Shown: positions 1-11,671 of the stretch, one piece after another
Position numbering within the stretch: position 1 is the first letter of the stretch
How the letters are laid out: each line of letters opens with the position of its first letter
Origin: Lethocerus indicus
Taxonomy: Eukaryota > Arthropoda > Insecta > Hemiptera > Belostomatidae
Length of the DNA stretch: 64,000 bases
Direction of reading: 5' to 3'
Assembly: GCA_019843655.1 (NCBI GenBank)
Contig: JACDQD010000104.1
Coordinates: 7,378,001 to 7,442,000, forward strand
Made by a program: the position numbers and the translations under genes
The notes under the pieces: generated by a model
Database searches by the model: none
Told to the model about the DNA's origin: nothing
Seen by the model: the letters and a program-made list of their open reading frames with translations, nothing else

Positions 1-290
1 GTCAAATCCCAAAGCCCTATTAACGCGATTATTTTGCCACGTGCACTTTGCACGTTAGTTTTTAATTTTATCTGTTGAAATGAATTGAAACAACAAGTCA
101 TACCTTTAAAATCGTCGAAAACTTGTGGCATACAATATCGGAACAAAGTATACTTGATTCTGTGCCATATTTTTAATTGAATTTCTTATTATCAGTACGA
201 TCCAGAGTGTTGAACTTTTCGCTGTCTACATTTCAAGGAGATAATGAAATCCAAATTTCTTCAAATTTATATCGTTCTCTGGTTTACCGC
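1..290. other. left-edge non-coding sequence
   Basis: AT-rich sequence without a convincing open frame or repeat. If the minus-strand exon at 291-606 is real, this would be its 3' untranslated or flanking sequence. I see nothing else in it. Confidence 0.4.
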
Positions 291-606
291 TTAAATATCA
301 TTTTGAAGGCTGGATTTTTGTTCAATGTTTAAGCGCTCGTGTTTCAATACAGTTTTTCTAAACGCCGGTATCTCTAGCCAAATGTCCCCGTCAACTTTCT
401 TTTTATTCAACCCCAAATTGGTTTCCGATAGGGCAGGACCCACCCGTGGTGGTGGGGGGGGGGGTGCCAGGGATACCCCGGTGGACGATCCAGACGGGGA
501 ATATTGGTACGGCATTCCTGGCTCACTGGGCGAAACATGGGGGACAAAATCCGATTGGAATTGAACCATCAATGGGGAATCAGGGAGACCGTGGGGATAG
601 GCCGTG
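291..606 (-). CDS. putative terminal exon of an unrecognised minus-strand gene
   Basis: The minus strand is open for about 105 codons and ends at a stop at 291. A usable acceptor (TTATGATTAG, complement of 607-616) precedes it, so the exon would enter in phase 2. The translation has a Ser/Pro/Gly-rich stretch, a run of six prolines (LAPPPPPPRVG), then SETNLGLNKKKVDGDIWLEI and a basic tail. This looks more like the disordered C-terminus of a regulatory or adaptor protein than random translation, and the segment is locally GC-rich against AT-rich flanks. I do not recognise the family, and no upstream partner exon was found to its right. It could be a chance open frame. Confidence 0.3.
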
Positions 607-614
607 CTAATCAT

Positions 615-2936
615 AACTGATTATACGGTATCATCAATCTTGTTACCTTCTCTCCGCCTCCACTCGCTTATCTGGCTTAACATGTTATGTTTTAGTCTTT
701 CCCTATTGTCAGTAGAGTTACGTCAGTAATTCTCTCGGATTTTGTAGGATATTTTTGACATCGATCGACAAACAACGGCAGCTGCAACTAAATCAGGGTA
801 TAATTACGTCTTCATGAGTGTTTTAAGTTGGGCATTCCTAAAACCGACCATCATCGAGAACGGGGCGTTAAATTGTCCGCGTCTCGTAATGCGCAAGAGG
901 CCTCACACGCGATGGCGGTTTAATCGTCCAAATTGTCACTTCGTTAATCGTTAATTACGAGCGTTGTCTGTAATTGATTCAAAACAGGGGGCGAATCGTG
1001 CGAGTGAAGAGCAATGCGACACAAATGTCGGACAAGTCACGCCAGCTTCCGTCCCTGGTGCGTAAAAGGCAGCCCACTAAAAAAAAGACTAAAGATCAAC
1101 ACTAATTATCGACGCAAATGGGTAATTTCCGTTTGGGTTATGAAGTATCAAAACACCCTATTAAGAGAACAGGTTTTTTGATCTTCTTACAAGATTAATT
1201 TCTGCTTGCATATCTTTTACAACGTCACTGTAATAATATTGTAACAGTATTATCTCTCTATAATAAAAATAATTATTATATGTTTATAAAAAAGAATTTT
1301 TTTTTTGGCAAATTAACTCGATATTTGTACTCAGGTCTTACAGATTATTAGTTTGTTCTAATACTGAAGGAGAACAGGGTAAAAGTTTCACTGAAAAGTT
1401 CAATTTCCAGAAGACTCGTACCGAAACTATGCGGGAATTCTGTGAAAACGGGGCAAGGATGACTTTTTTTTATCCGTCCTCTTTTAATTGTTATATAAGA
1501 GAAAAAACATTGACTAATTAACCCAGGCCAACTAAACTAATTAAAGTGAATTAAAGCACGGCTGTATGCACTTCAGTATTTGCCCAATCGATATTCATTA
1601 AGGACCGGCCGGCTGTCTGCTAAGTCTTATATAACGAGTGTGGCAACCGAGCCAAATAAAATTCTCAGCCTTTAATATTTCACAGTATATCCTAGGCACA
1701 CATCGACTGTCTTTATTTGTTCTTATTATTTTTATTTTAAATCGCGACTACAATTGTAAGCTGCTGATTCACGGCGGACGGACCCTTTCAATCTGAATGT
1801 ATCCTACGGTTAGAAACACATATCCGCGAACAAGATTCCCGTCGGAACAATGTTCATAATAGGAACATTACGAGAAATGGTTGTACAATGCTTCAAAAGA
1901 AAAGAAATTGGACAATCGCATCGGTTTTGTGCATTATAACGTAAATTAATGTGAACGTTAACGTATCCTATTGGAACACTTGCAATATCTTTATTTTAAA
2001 AACGTCTACAAGACCGAACCAGTACCTAATTGAATTCCCGTCGACAACAAAAATTGTCTCCGAAATAAAATACAAAACAGATTTAAAAACCTCATTTTGG
2101 GAGAAATTAAATCTGATTAAAGTCACGGATATGAATAAAATAATGTCGGCCAACCAGGAAACAGAGACAGGAAGCTGCCCCAACAGAAAACAATCATCTT
2201 AACATTTCTTTATCCCCCCCCCTAGCCCTACGGCCAATTTCATTGCGCCTAATTATCAATTAAAAATTGTCTGAAATTGTAAATTTTAATTGATCACGAA
2301 AAGAGATCATATAATTAGAATGCCCCCCCCTTAAGAATTCATTAGAAATCATCATTAGACCGACCCTATTAAACAACACAAATAACAGAATAAATCCCTC
2401 CTTCGATATACTCGCACTCAAGATGAACAACTTAGCACAATCTATAGACCGAGCTAACAGTGTTACTACAAAAACCCCACTGGCCGAGAAAATAGATCCT
2501 GACAACCAGAGCAGACAGGATGCTGAGTGTTTTATTGACGGACTACTACTGAAGATTGCAAAATGACAAAACCGCATGACTCAATCAGGAATTGGAGACA
2601 GAAGTTCGCATTTATGATGATATTCCAAAACCTGACCCCCCCCCAGTTTGTAATCTAATTATATAGCACTACTGTATAATAAATATTTACAGTAAATGCA
2701 AATCTGTACTCCAACCAAAATTACAATACAGTTAATTACTAATTAAAATCAATTACACACTTAGAGAGAAACTGTAACGTGGTGATGGTGCATCGACTCA
2801 ATAGAGAGTCCGCCTACTGTGTCCCCAAAAAAGGCTGATTATTAAAAATTAAACTAGACGTGTACTACAAATGTAATCGAGTTAATGAACCAGTTATCTT
2901 TCTTTTAATCAAATATAATTTTAAATTGAATGAAAC
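615..2936. other. intergenic sequence, no supported gene
   Basis: Moderately AT-rich sequence with normal CpG frequency and several homopolymer runs of C (2213-2222, 2323-2330, 2634-2644). A plus-strand frame open from about 2315 to 2566 contains an ATG at 2423 and reads plausibly protein-like (AQSIDRANSVTTKTPLAEK), but it has no splice context or recognisable family. I treat it as unsupported. Confidence 0.4.
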
Positions 2937-3080
2937 ATGAAGGCCTCTAAGAGGAGGAAATTATCTTCCATTTACAACTTATCCCGAAGCTACTCTCAAT
3001 CATACGCTTCGCTCCTCCTATTAGCCCTCCTTCTGTCGGTGTCGATGACCAGGCTTTTGAGCCAGGGCGTTTCACCCTGA
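2937..3080 (+). CDS. candidate 47-residue ORF with signal-anchor-like segment
   Basis: An ATG-to-TGA frame encodes a basic N-terminus (MKASKRRK), a Ser/Tyr-rich linker, a strongly hydrophobic core (SLLLLALLLSVSM) and a short tail. This basic-hydrophobic-polar order is that of a signal peptide or signal anchor. It could be a stand-alone small protein, or a first exon if splicing occurs at a GT after the core (for example the GTGTCG within the ORF). No downstream exon, transcript or family match is visible. Leucine-rich frames do occur by chance, so confidence is low. Confidence 0.18.
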   Translation: MKASKRRKLSSIYNLSRSYSQSYASLLLLALLLSVSMTRLLSQGVSP

Positions 3081-6000
3081 AATTATTCCCTCCCGGGCGA
3101 AATATAAATTGAGATATTAAGCAAAATTGGGTCGGCTGTCTGTCCGACGTTCAACTTTCTATCAATTCGCGTTCACATTCCGCGCAGTTGTCTGCCAGAG
3201 TTTGTACTCGGGTTAGGGGCTAAACCGCTTCCAAATTACATTAACCCCTTCTCCATAGCCTCCTAGATATAATGTCTAAGATATAACGCAGTTCGGCTCT
3301 GCCAAGTTCCCTCTTTGGACTTAACTGCCGACGACAATTCCAATCGGTTTTCGGTTAATTGAATTCGAATTGAGTTTCAGTTAACTAAATATGTGTAGCT
3401 AAGTCGATACGTTTAAAATGCTATTTAATCTCGTAAAACTTGCGGCGAACAATACAATTCAGAAAGAATGGAATTTGAAATGAAAACTATAAACGAAAAA
3501 CATCTAAAGTATTTCCTGTCTACTGTTACTCAAAATATTAGTAACGCATTTATAATAAGGATGGGACGCCGACATTCCTAAGTATCTCGCCATATTATAG
3601 ACTGAATGATACTGACGATCAACCGCGCGTTATTACAATTTTCTGTCTCCAATCACCCGTTTCATCTTAAACTAGGCCATTTTTCTAAACCTTTTAGCAG
3701 AGTAAAGCACCACTGCGTCTAAATAATAACAACGAGCCAAAACTACAATAGATCTTATAACGAGTCTATATTAGTAAGCGAGTGGAGGTGGCGGATACCA
3801 AGAATGATGGCGTATTTCCGTCGGATTCACCCTAATTTCTCGTCCAACCTGAATCCAGCAGGCGGGCTGCAACAATCGGACAATCAATCTTAATAAGTTT
3901 CGGCGCGGGAATGAAACTTGGCTAAGCGGTTTACCCGTTCTCAAAATACATAGACTCGGGAGAATATGGTGGCGCAGTCTAATGTGTCAATTTTAAGGGT
4001 CACGGGAACCGACACTTGGCAGCGCTCGCCGCGCTCGCCTTCGGACCAAAAATACGACAATCAACCGAACATTGTTCTACAAAACAACTCTGCACAATGG
4101 CGAAATTCGGCCAGTTTTTGGCCGACAATTAGGCCATAATACGTAATCCTGCAACATTACTAACGAATACTGACCGCGGCGAGAGGTCGAAACTTAAAGC
4201 CGTAATGGGGGAGATGATGTTCGAACATATCGCAGACCCACAGCGACATATATCCTCGAAAAGGTTTTCCTGTTCGCCTTCCCAAAATGCCAACCCTATA
4301 TTTAATTTTATAACCCCTTCTGAACATTTTTTTCGGTTATTAAAAGGTATGCAGTGATTTCAACTACGGAATTTCCCTCCAATGTCCCCTTTTATCTCTA
4401 CCCGACTCCCTTGTATAGGCAGTTGTTCAGGAACGACCTAACGAACTGAAACCAGATGGGCACACTGGAGTTAGTGACACGAATTCAAATCTTTTAATCA
4501 ATTTAAAACTTCCCCCTTTTAATCAATTGAAATTTGCAATTTAAGGAATATTCTGTCCCTCACCGGAGGATCGTACCGAGTGAAACGCTACGATGCCGCG
4601 TCCGACTCGATTTCCTCCGATCGAAATTTTGAATTTTGAATTGAAGTCCGGATCTCTCGCAACTCTGGCGTACTCATTAGATTTCGGTCCGGTAGTCTGC
4701 TCCTGAACAAGTCGCCGGTAATAAACGCCAGATTGGGTCCAGAGTACGATTCATCGGGGACGGAAGGTTGTTCGACTGAAAATTTTAATTGAAATGGGAA
4801 TGCTACGCTCATATAATTTTGAAAGATCTTTACCCAATCTCCACGGCTTTTCAGATATTACATTTTTTAATTTATTTCATTTATTAAATTTCTAAGAGTA
4901 GAAACACTACAACGTCAAAGATACGGAGGGGATGAAATATCACGAGGGAAGTGGTGCAGGTCGAATTGAAATTGAACTAGGTATTTACAGGCGGTGGCTT
5001 AAGTGCAACAAATTATTCATTCCAATTGATTCAATTATTTTATTGTCAAGAACTGGACAAATAATAACGGTTTATTGATATTGGTAGCTCGCACTCACTA
5101 CTAATAAAAAATAAATTAATCCGGGAAATAATTTCCTTTAATATATTAATTCATGTAGGTTGGGAACAGCCGGCAGGTATGTCGAGAATAACAGTCGTAT
5201 AAATACTAATACTCATCATCAAAAAATCATCTTAAAATCATTAAAACTGTTGATATAACAACAGTGAGATTGCAGCCTGGTTGGTTATCAGTGAAAGTTT
5301 TGCTCTCATACTCTTTGGAACACTTATGGAGACAGTAAAACGCAGGAATGATTCTAATAATAATAGCTATTAGTTTACTCATAAAACATAATGCACTAAT
5401 ATCGTCAAATGTTAGCAGCCTAAGGAAGTACCATTGCAGAAACCATGCAGAAACAGTTTTGCCTATCTATTTATAATAATTATTGAGCTATTGTCTTAAC
5501 CTTATAACTGGTTCAATTTACATCAATCATAAATTTATGTTACGAAGTATTTTAATTATTTATAGTCATTTAAGTAATACAAATTTTAAATACAATTATA
5601 AAAAAACTGGTGCAAAACGAAAATATTGCCCACGTTTTGAGCATTTCATATATTTTATCCTTTATTCCTCCTCAAATACATATTAAGGGGGGAAAAAATT
5701 TTCCTCCAGAGACTAAATAAATAAGGGCTGGTAAGACCGCCTTAGGGATTAAGCATATAAATGAATGGGGTCGTGTTTAGATTCATTTTAGAGCACATAC
5801 ACGCTGAGGGTCTTAATGAATAATACGAATATTTAAATTCAGGGCACACCAGTCGCATATGGATTACAATTAATCTTTCTACAATACATAAAATTGAATA
5901 TCTAAATTAGTATATATATAAATTATTGAATATATTGTTTTCTCGCTTGAATGTGTAAAATTAAAAATACGTTTGGGTAAATTAATAATAGTTATTATTC

Positions 6001-6410
6001 GCTTATTTCAACGAATTAGAACAAATCATTTTTTTATTATACTCTAGATTATTAGAACGGAGCTTCTAGCTTAATACCGTAAGTCCAAGTAGCCGATAGT
6101 TAAGATAGTTATCTTAGACGCTTATCTGTTTGGTCCAAAGCAAGACCGGTTTCGGCCTCTAACCATAACCATAACGTTCCGATAGCAGTTGCTAGATACT
6201 CACCGCCGTCACTGCACTGTTACTTCCCATTCCAACGCAGTCACCGCAGTAACAGTGGATAAAATCTGACCGTAATATTTCTCGACCAAATGGGCGGGAA
6301 ACAGAAGATCGCAAGGGCGATGGAATTCCAAACATATGCCGCAAAATTCGATCAGTCCGAGCTGTACAAAGACCCAAGGACAGAAATAAAGGAACGCAAT
6401 ACAGTAGAAG
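3081..6410. other. intergenic sequence, no supported gene
   Basis: No open frame here has splice context or recognisable protein features. The minus-strand frame at 4588-4812 is open but has no family likeness. The segment around 6120-6400 contains fragments of the GACCGGTTTCGGC repeat family in relic form (for example 6145-6157), next to the clearer arm that follows. Confidence 0.4.
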
Positions 6411-6765
6411 TTTCGTAGATATTTCGTGTTTCTGTCTCCTCTCGATGGTTTGGTCTTTTGCTAGACCGGTTTCGGCTGCTCGCCATCTTCGGTAGCGGTG
6501 TTAGTAACTTTTGGCACTTTGAATGTTTTCGGGCATCCTCACTGCACTGTCACTCGATCTGTGGTGTTTGTCTGTTTGTCGTGTGTATATATAGGTGTGT
6601 TGTTATAGTGTTTTTGGGGGGTGTTGTTTGTCTTATTTGAGTTGAGGGGAGGGGGATTTTTGTTAATCGGCTGAAGTCTTTGTCGGATTGTCGGTCAACA
6701 AAAAGGGGGGGCGGTTGGGCGGTTGAGGTCCTTTAGTAGGATTAGCGGGGCGAATATATAATATA
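6411..6765 (+). repeat. solo arm of the 35-kb foldback family
   Basis: This stretch matches the left arm of the foldback element at 35255-36060 almost end to end. It shares the outer motif TTTCTGTCTCCTCTCG, then GGTTTGGTCTTTTGCTAGAC, the CCATCTTC-GTAGCGGTGTTAGT block, the GAATGTTTTCGGGCA block, the TTGTCTGTTTGTCGTG block and the final TTTAGTAGGATTA. The mirrored arm is missing or too decayed to see on either side. It is non-coding. Open frames crossing it are incidental. Confidence 0.7.
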
Positions 6766-9010
6766 TGACGCAGACCACAAAAATGGAACGCAACTTACGA
6801 GTTGGCCTCTGAAGAAACGCAGCCGGAGGATGTAAGTCTTCGACTCGTCTTCGGCAGGACGAAGGTAGTCGGTTAACTCGATTCACTCTACCCCTTCCTC
6901 CTTTTTTTTAAACTACACTCCGCGAATCAATAAAGTTAATAGATTGGAGATATGTACGGATGAAATAAAGAATATATTGTTCTATCGTCTGTCTTCAGGT
7001 GGTCTAAGAGTTGGAAGAAACAACTCTGTTCGAGCTCTAATGGTGTACTGAAGAGAGGGCTGGATGGGACTGTTGTGTTATTGCGCCCCCACCCCCAGTG
7101 GGGGCCTGCCCCCACCAACTGCCAGCCGCCCCCCACTCTCCGCCCCCACCAGAAGGCGCACAAAACGCACACCACAGACATTTAATATCATACCTCCCTC
7201 CTGCTTCATAAAACTATCAATCTTGCCGCCGATAAATATAATGCATCGTCCGTATCGCCGCTTTATCAGCCTCAGGAAAGACATGATAGTAAAGTGCGTT
7301 CGAAAGGTAAATCCCGGACGAGGGCAGTTCTTTTTTTTTAGTCCATTGTCCCTTCTGACGAGCAAGTGCTGAATTTTGTCTATCGAGTGTGCCTGTACCT
7401 TGAATTTTGATCTTCGCTAGGGACACTTCCCTATCGATTCCGAGCAAAAAGCACCTTTTATCGCCGAGTTAGCCGAAACTGACAAACGGGAAACAGATAA
7501 TATGAAACTCAACCAAGAAGTCGATTGACGGTTGATATTGAATCTTGATGTTGATCGAAAATCGAGCGATGTTTCTGCACTTAATAATTCGCTACTAACG
7601 AGTTGGCCGTAATTGTCCCGAAGCCACTATTTCAAATAAGTTGGGCTCAAATCAAATCCATGACCACCTCTCGAACCGCAGTCATCACTCTTGTTTCGAA
7701 TATAATGTATTATTGCGATTACGTTTCTTTTTAATTTCTAATTAAATTTGAATACAGCTTTCATAGTGGAGGTTATTCAAATTTTAGATTAAATGTAAAT
7801 TCTCTCAGCCAACGGGATTCGATGCTTGACCCAAGTCACGCGGAGTGGGAGGGGGGAAAATTAATTTTCTTTAAACTGGTGAGCTCCGGTATACTCATTA
7901 GAACTAAGTTCTGTAGTTTCCTCCGTAACGAGATAAGGAACAACAGAAAGGTAATTCGGAAGTCGCTGGTGATTGGGCTCCCGAATAGCCTAGCACGAAC
8001 CCCCGAAACTAAACATTATAGACAAGAGGAAAATACAATTACAGTACAAATACAATATTAGATGTTCTGTATGCATTTAATGAATTAAATATATTTGTAA
8101 TTTGTTAAATTTGTAGCTCAGCTAACATACCGCCAATAACACGGACTAATGACATAAAGAACATAAATCATATCGCCTAATTAATGGATTTTTTTTTATT
8201 TCTGAGAGTCAAAGGAAATAGAGGCGAGCCCCCACGCTTAAAACTATTTAAGTTGGGGGAGGGGGCGCCTCTGTATCAACATAAATGCCAATGGTCCACA
8301 GTTTGTCAAATGAATCAGAAATCCAAGTACCTATCGTAGTTAAAACCAATTTTATTCATTTCAGTGAATGGAATGAGTATTATATAAGTCCTCGGAGTTA
8401 TATTAGAGTCGTAATTTTTCCGCTTATTAAAACAATTTTGTAGATACTATAAATTAGCCATAGTCCAAATATAATACAAACAAAGAAAATACAGCGAGCG
8501 GTATACATGTGTTACTGCCATACCAATGAATATCGTAACAAATATCTGTTACCTATTTAAGGATATAGGAATATTTGTAAATTAGACTGTGTAGAGCGCC
8601 GGGTAAATTGGAACCTGTTCAATTTAAACGTCAGCGAAATTGTATTTAATTTACATTAAATTTCCTCTCGCATATAGTGAATACGAGCGGTATCAGCTTA
8701 CTCCTGGAGCACGTTACTTTCTCTGTAAACTAATAACGCATACTTGCTATTAAGAACAGTACACAGTACAGATAGTGTCTCGTTTACGACTTACCTACCT
8801 GTAGGGGTACAACGGGGGCGGGGATAAACACGGCAGATTTTAAAACTGTTTACGCTTTACAAAATCTTGAGAGGCTCTCGAATTGAATCCGGTATTTTTT
8901 TCATTTTAAAACTCACCGCCCCAGTTTTAATGGTCCGGGCGGTTTTGATGGTTAAAGGTGGGGCGGGGGCGGGGAGTCGCGGTTAGAGCGCGGCCTCTAT
9001 CTCTCTTAGT
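6766..9010. other. intergenic sequence, no supported gene
   Basis: Several overlapping open frames on both strands around 6936-7447 arise from a GC-rich, pyrimidine-biased patch (7080-7150). They lack splice structure or family features. Nothing else is supported here. Confidence 0.4.
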
Positions 9011-9064
9011 GCAAACAATGTGAATAATGCAAGCGCTTAATTTGCATATCGGATAAGATTCAAC
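9011..9064 (+). repeat. octamer-containing block, copy 1
   Basis: A block of about 54 bases with shared words GAATAATG, CGC-TTAATTTGCAT and GATAAGAT, including the ATTTGCAT octamer. It recurs in the same orientation at 10264-10317 at roughly 80 percent identity by eye. The flanks do not clearly align. It could be a duplicated cis-element or a decayed repeat. Confidence 0.5.
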
Positions 9065-9720
9065 TCGGGCGATGGAAGGCCCTTGGAGTGGGCGTAGTGG
9101 GGCGGGGAGTCCGTTCTTTTTTTCCATTTTTCCTTTTTAAGCCGCGTTGGAAATAGGCGGGCGGGGGCATTGTTGTTAAAACCGCTTTAAGTGGGGTTTT
9201 ACCAAGTTAGGTGCATAGTTTACGGGGGAAACTTAAGAGGCGCCGGAGTTAGGAGGGGTCAGTTTTCGGGCTAACGATTTCAGGGGGTGGGAGGGGGGCT
9301 CTAGGTAGAAAGAGCGCCCACCCCATCATATTTTATCCGTAATATTCTACGTAATAGCTGCCCGAGGCAGAACAGTCTCGACGGCCACCCCTGGCGGCGG
9401 TTTTAGAGCCGGTTATGCCTCGTAAGCGTTTACTGAGTGAAGGGTCGTGGAGAATTGCCCACAGGAAGTTCCTCGTGCAACCATATATTGGAATCGATTT
9501 GTACTTTGTTTCCTTCTCGGCGCTATACACATAATTGAACTCTAGGCGAGGCTTGGTTTTCTATTTAGCGGATAATGAGTTTTTTCTTTTCGTAATTCAT
9601 TTTTTAATACTTGCTTCGTGGGCTGTCGCCGGTTTGTCTTTTGGTATTATAAGCTGACAGACACAGCTACTGATGATCCAGAACGCTACGTTATTTCTTT
9701 ATAGGTCATAAATATAATAA

Positions 9721-9778
9721 GTACCGAGAATCGAACCAGGTTCGACACTTCGCACCGCTCCAACCATGAAGCTAAAAT
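9721..9778 (-). mobile_element. tRNA-derived SINE-like head (box A/box B)
   Basis: On the minus strand the sequence has an A-box-like TAGCTTCATGGTTGGAGCGG followed, at typical spacing, by a B-box-like GGTTCGATTCTCGG. This is the arrangement of an internal RNA polymerase III promoter. The anticodon arm does not fold convincingly, so it is not called as a functional tRNA. A similar head lies in opposite orientation at 9880-9945. Confidence 0.45.
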
Positions 9779-9879
9779 ATTACAATATTATACCTAATTT
9801 ATATTTATTTAAATATGCGTAGAATATCGTAGACAATATAAAAATATCAATACATGTACACCACGAAGTTGTACCGGAC

Positions 9880-9945
9880 TTTTTAACTGGTTAATAAGAG
9901 CGGTAGCGCGATTACGCTTCGACCCGGGTTCGAATCCCGGTGTGA
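9880..9945 (+). mobile_element. tRNA-derived SINE-like head
   Basis: An A-box-like AACTGGTTAATAAGAGCGGT precedes a perfect T-arm-like CCGGGTTCGAATCCCGG, in which CCGGG pairs with CCCGG. The D and acceptor stems do not close with the flanks. This fits a tRNA-derived SINE head or tRNA pseudogene better than a working tRNA. Confidence 0.5.
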
Positions 9946-10263
9946 ATTCAATTACTAATTCGATTTGATAACGGAGGAACGCGTAAACTAACTTGTACTA
10001 GTAGTATACTGAAAACAATTCTATGTGGAGATTAAACAGACCGTCCATTTGTCGCCCAATCTCCTCTTATAAAATTTAAACTCGAAAAATCCCAAACACA
10101 TTCTATTAACAGCGTGTAGAGAGGTAAGCCAAAAAAGATACACCGCCCTCTAATATTTAAAGGGCCGTTAAGTGAAAAGGGGAAATCGAAACTCGGCCCA
10201 CCTCATATAAAAGGGTATGGGAATAAACGAACTGACTAAGGGTTTTAACCTTCGAAGGTATAA

Positions 10264-10317
10264 GCTAACAATATGAATAATGTACGCGTTTAATTTGCAT
10301 ACACGATAAGATAAACC
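10264..10317 (+). repeat. octamer-containing block, copy 2
   Basis: Second copy of the block at 9011-9064, same strand, with ATTTGCAT preserved. It lies about 1.2 kb upstream of the first coding exon of the coiled-coil gene, so a regulatory role for that gene is possible but unproven. Confidence 0.5.
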
Positions 10318-11504
10318 CAACCACCGATGTGTGCAAACCAACCTTCACAATTTAAGACGAACGGTTTCTTCACTCGGATTTCGTTCAATTTTAACAGAGG
10401 AGTTTTATGAGGGAATACATCCTCCACCTCGTGACGGCTTATACCTAGGAATTATATTTGTTATACGAGGATCATTCAATAAGTTAAAAAAGGATGTTGT
10501 TTTTAACTCGATTAACGATATTAACCTATTTACCTACATACATCATTTCAGCCTATCACATTCCTAGTCTCTTGAATCTCAGCTTTATAACAAGGTGAAT
10601 ATTTATAAACAGGTTTATTTTGGTCATATTACTTGAAACAACTGCAGTTTTCAGTATCAAATTATTCGACTTGTACAAATATTTTCATGCATGCATGTCA
10701 TATAATACATACACCTCAGTGGCCATTTAAAACAAGCAGCTGGTCGAAATGCACAGAGGAATATTACCAGTAACCAAGCGACTTATTTTGTGTCGGTCAA
10801 CAATTTATTTTTTCCAAAATATCCAAAAAATCGATTCCATATTTATATATATTTTCTTCATATTCCAAAATCCAATATTCCCACCGAGAGGTTATCGGCT
10901 GGAAAAGTCAATGCTGATAAACAATCCCCGAATAGGGCGGGAAAAGGTCGGAGAGAGAATAGGCGCCGTGTAAACGAAATCTTCGCCAAGTAATATTTCC
11001 ATCTTGATAGTTCCGTACGTATGTTAGTAGTAAATAATATTTATTTATCGCTCGTGCAATATTCTGCCTCTAGTCGCCTAACTGGATCCTAGCCAAACTG
11101 ATGAATATGAATGACATTGAGATAATTAACTATATTACGTAACGATAACGTACTCAGATAACAGTGCGTTATCGGTTTTAGGGGAGGGAAGGGTTTACTA
11201 CTCCTAATAACTGCTGTACTTACAGGAGGCTCCCCTTAATCTTGGGAAGGAAATGACATAGGATTGGTTTAGTTGGTCTATTTCAATTAGGCCAATAGTA
11301 GCGTCAAGTTAACCTAGATTATCACGGGGGTCTTAAACTAGAACTGTTCCCCTGTCAGTTTTTGGCCCTGAACTGTAACATTTTCGTGCCCAAGGCCATC
11401 GTCAGTAGCATTTCGTTCGTCGGGTACTTGCCCATTCCAACCACCGTCCTGTTCAGACAATAAAAAGCAATACAATGGTCAATTTTTATATATTCCGCTT
11501 CCAG
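10318..11504. other. upstream region of the coiled-coil gene
   Basis: No convincing coding exon. A donor-like AGAG|GTAAGC at about 10118-10127, just to the left, could end a non-coding first exon that splices to the acceptor at 11503-11504, but nothing fixes it. Confidence 0.3.
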
Positions 11505-11512
11505 GAGGGGAC

Positions 11513-11671
11513 ATGGCGACTAAAAATAAGGTGATAGGTGAACAAAAGAAAGCGTCCGGGACGGGTGCCGTGGGCGTGGCCAACGTTGGCGGCGTACCAC
11601 CTGATATAGACAACAAGATAGAACAGACGGCCCCTTCACATAACCTCATTCCTCTGGACCAGTACAGACAG
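11513..11671 (+). CDS. coiled-coil gene, coding exon 1
   Basis: The exon opens at acceptor TTCCGCTTCCAG (to 11504). The ATG at 11513 sits in GGGGACATGG, a good initiation context, so at least one non-coding exon must lie upstream. It encodes MATKNKVIGEQ and a Gly/Val-rich stretch, ending in QYRQ at donor GTAACA, phase 0. Confidence 0.75.

Noticed and set aside
325..564. Plus-strand open frame opposite the putative minus-strand exon
   Set aside because: Glycine run arises from the complement of the proline run; no splice or family support.
2315..2566. Plus-strand frame with protein-like AQSIDRANSVTTKTPLAEK
   Set aside because: No splice sites, no family recognised, flanked by homopolymer C runs; could be chance.
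2260..2577. Minus-strand hydrophobic 105-codon frame
   Set aside because: Lies opposite the frame above and lacks ordered membrane or signal features; likely incidental.
6936..7447. Overlapping frames on both strands with Gly/Trp/Arg-rich sequence
   Set aside because: Explained by a GC-skewed patch; no consistent exon structure.
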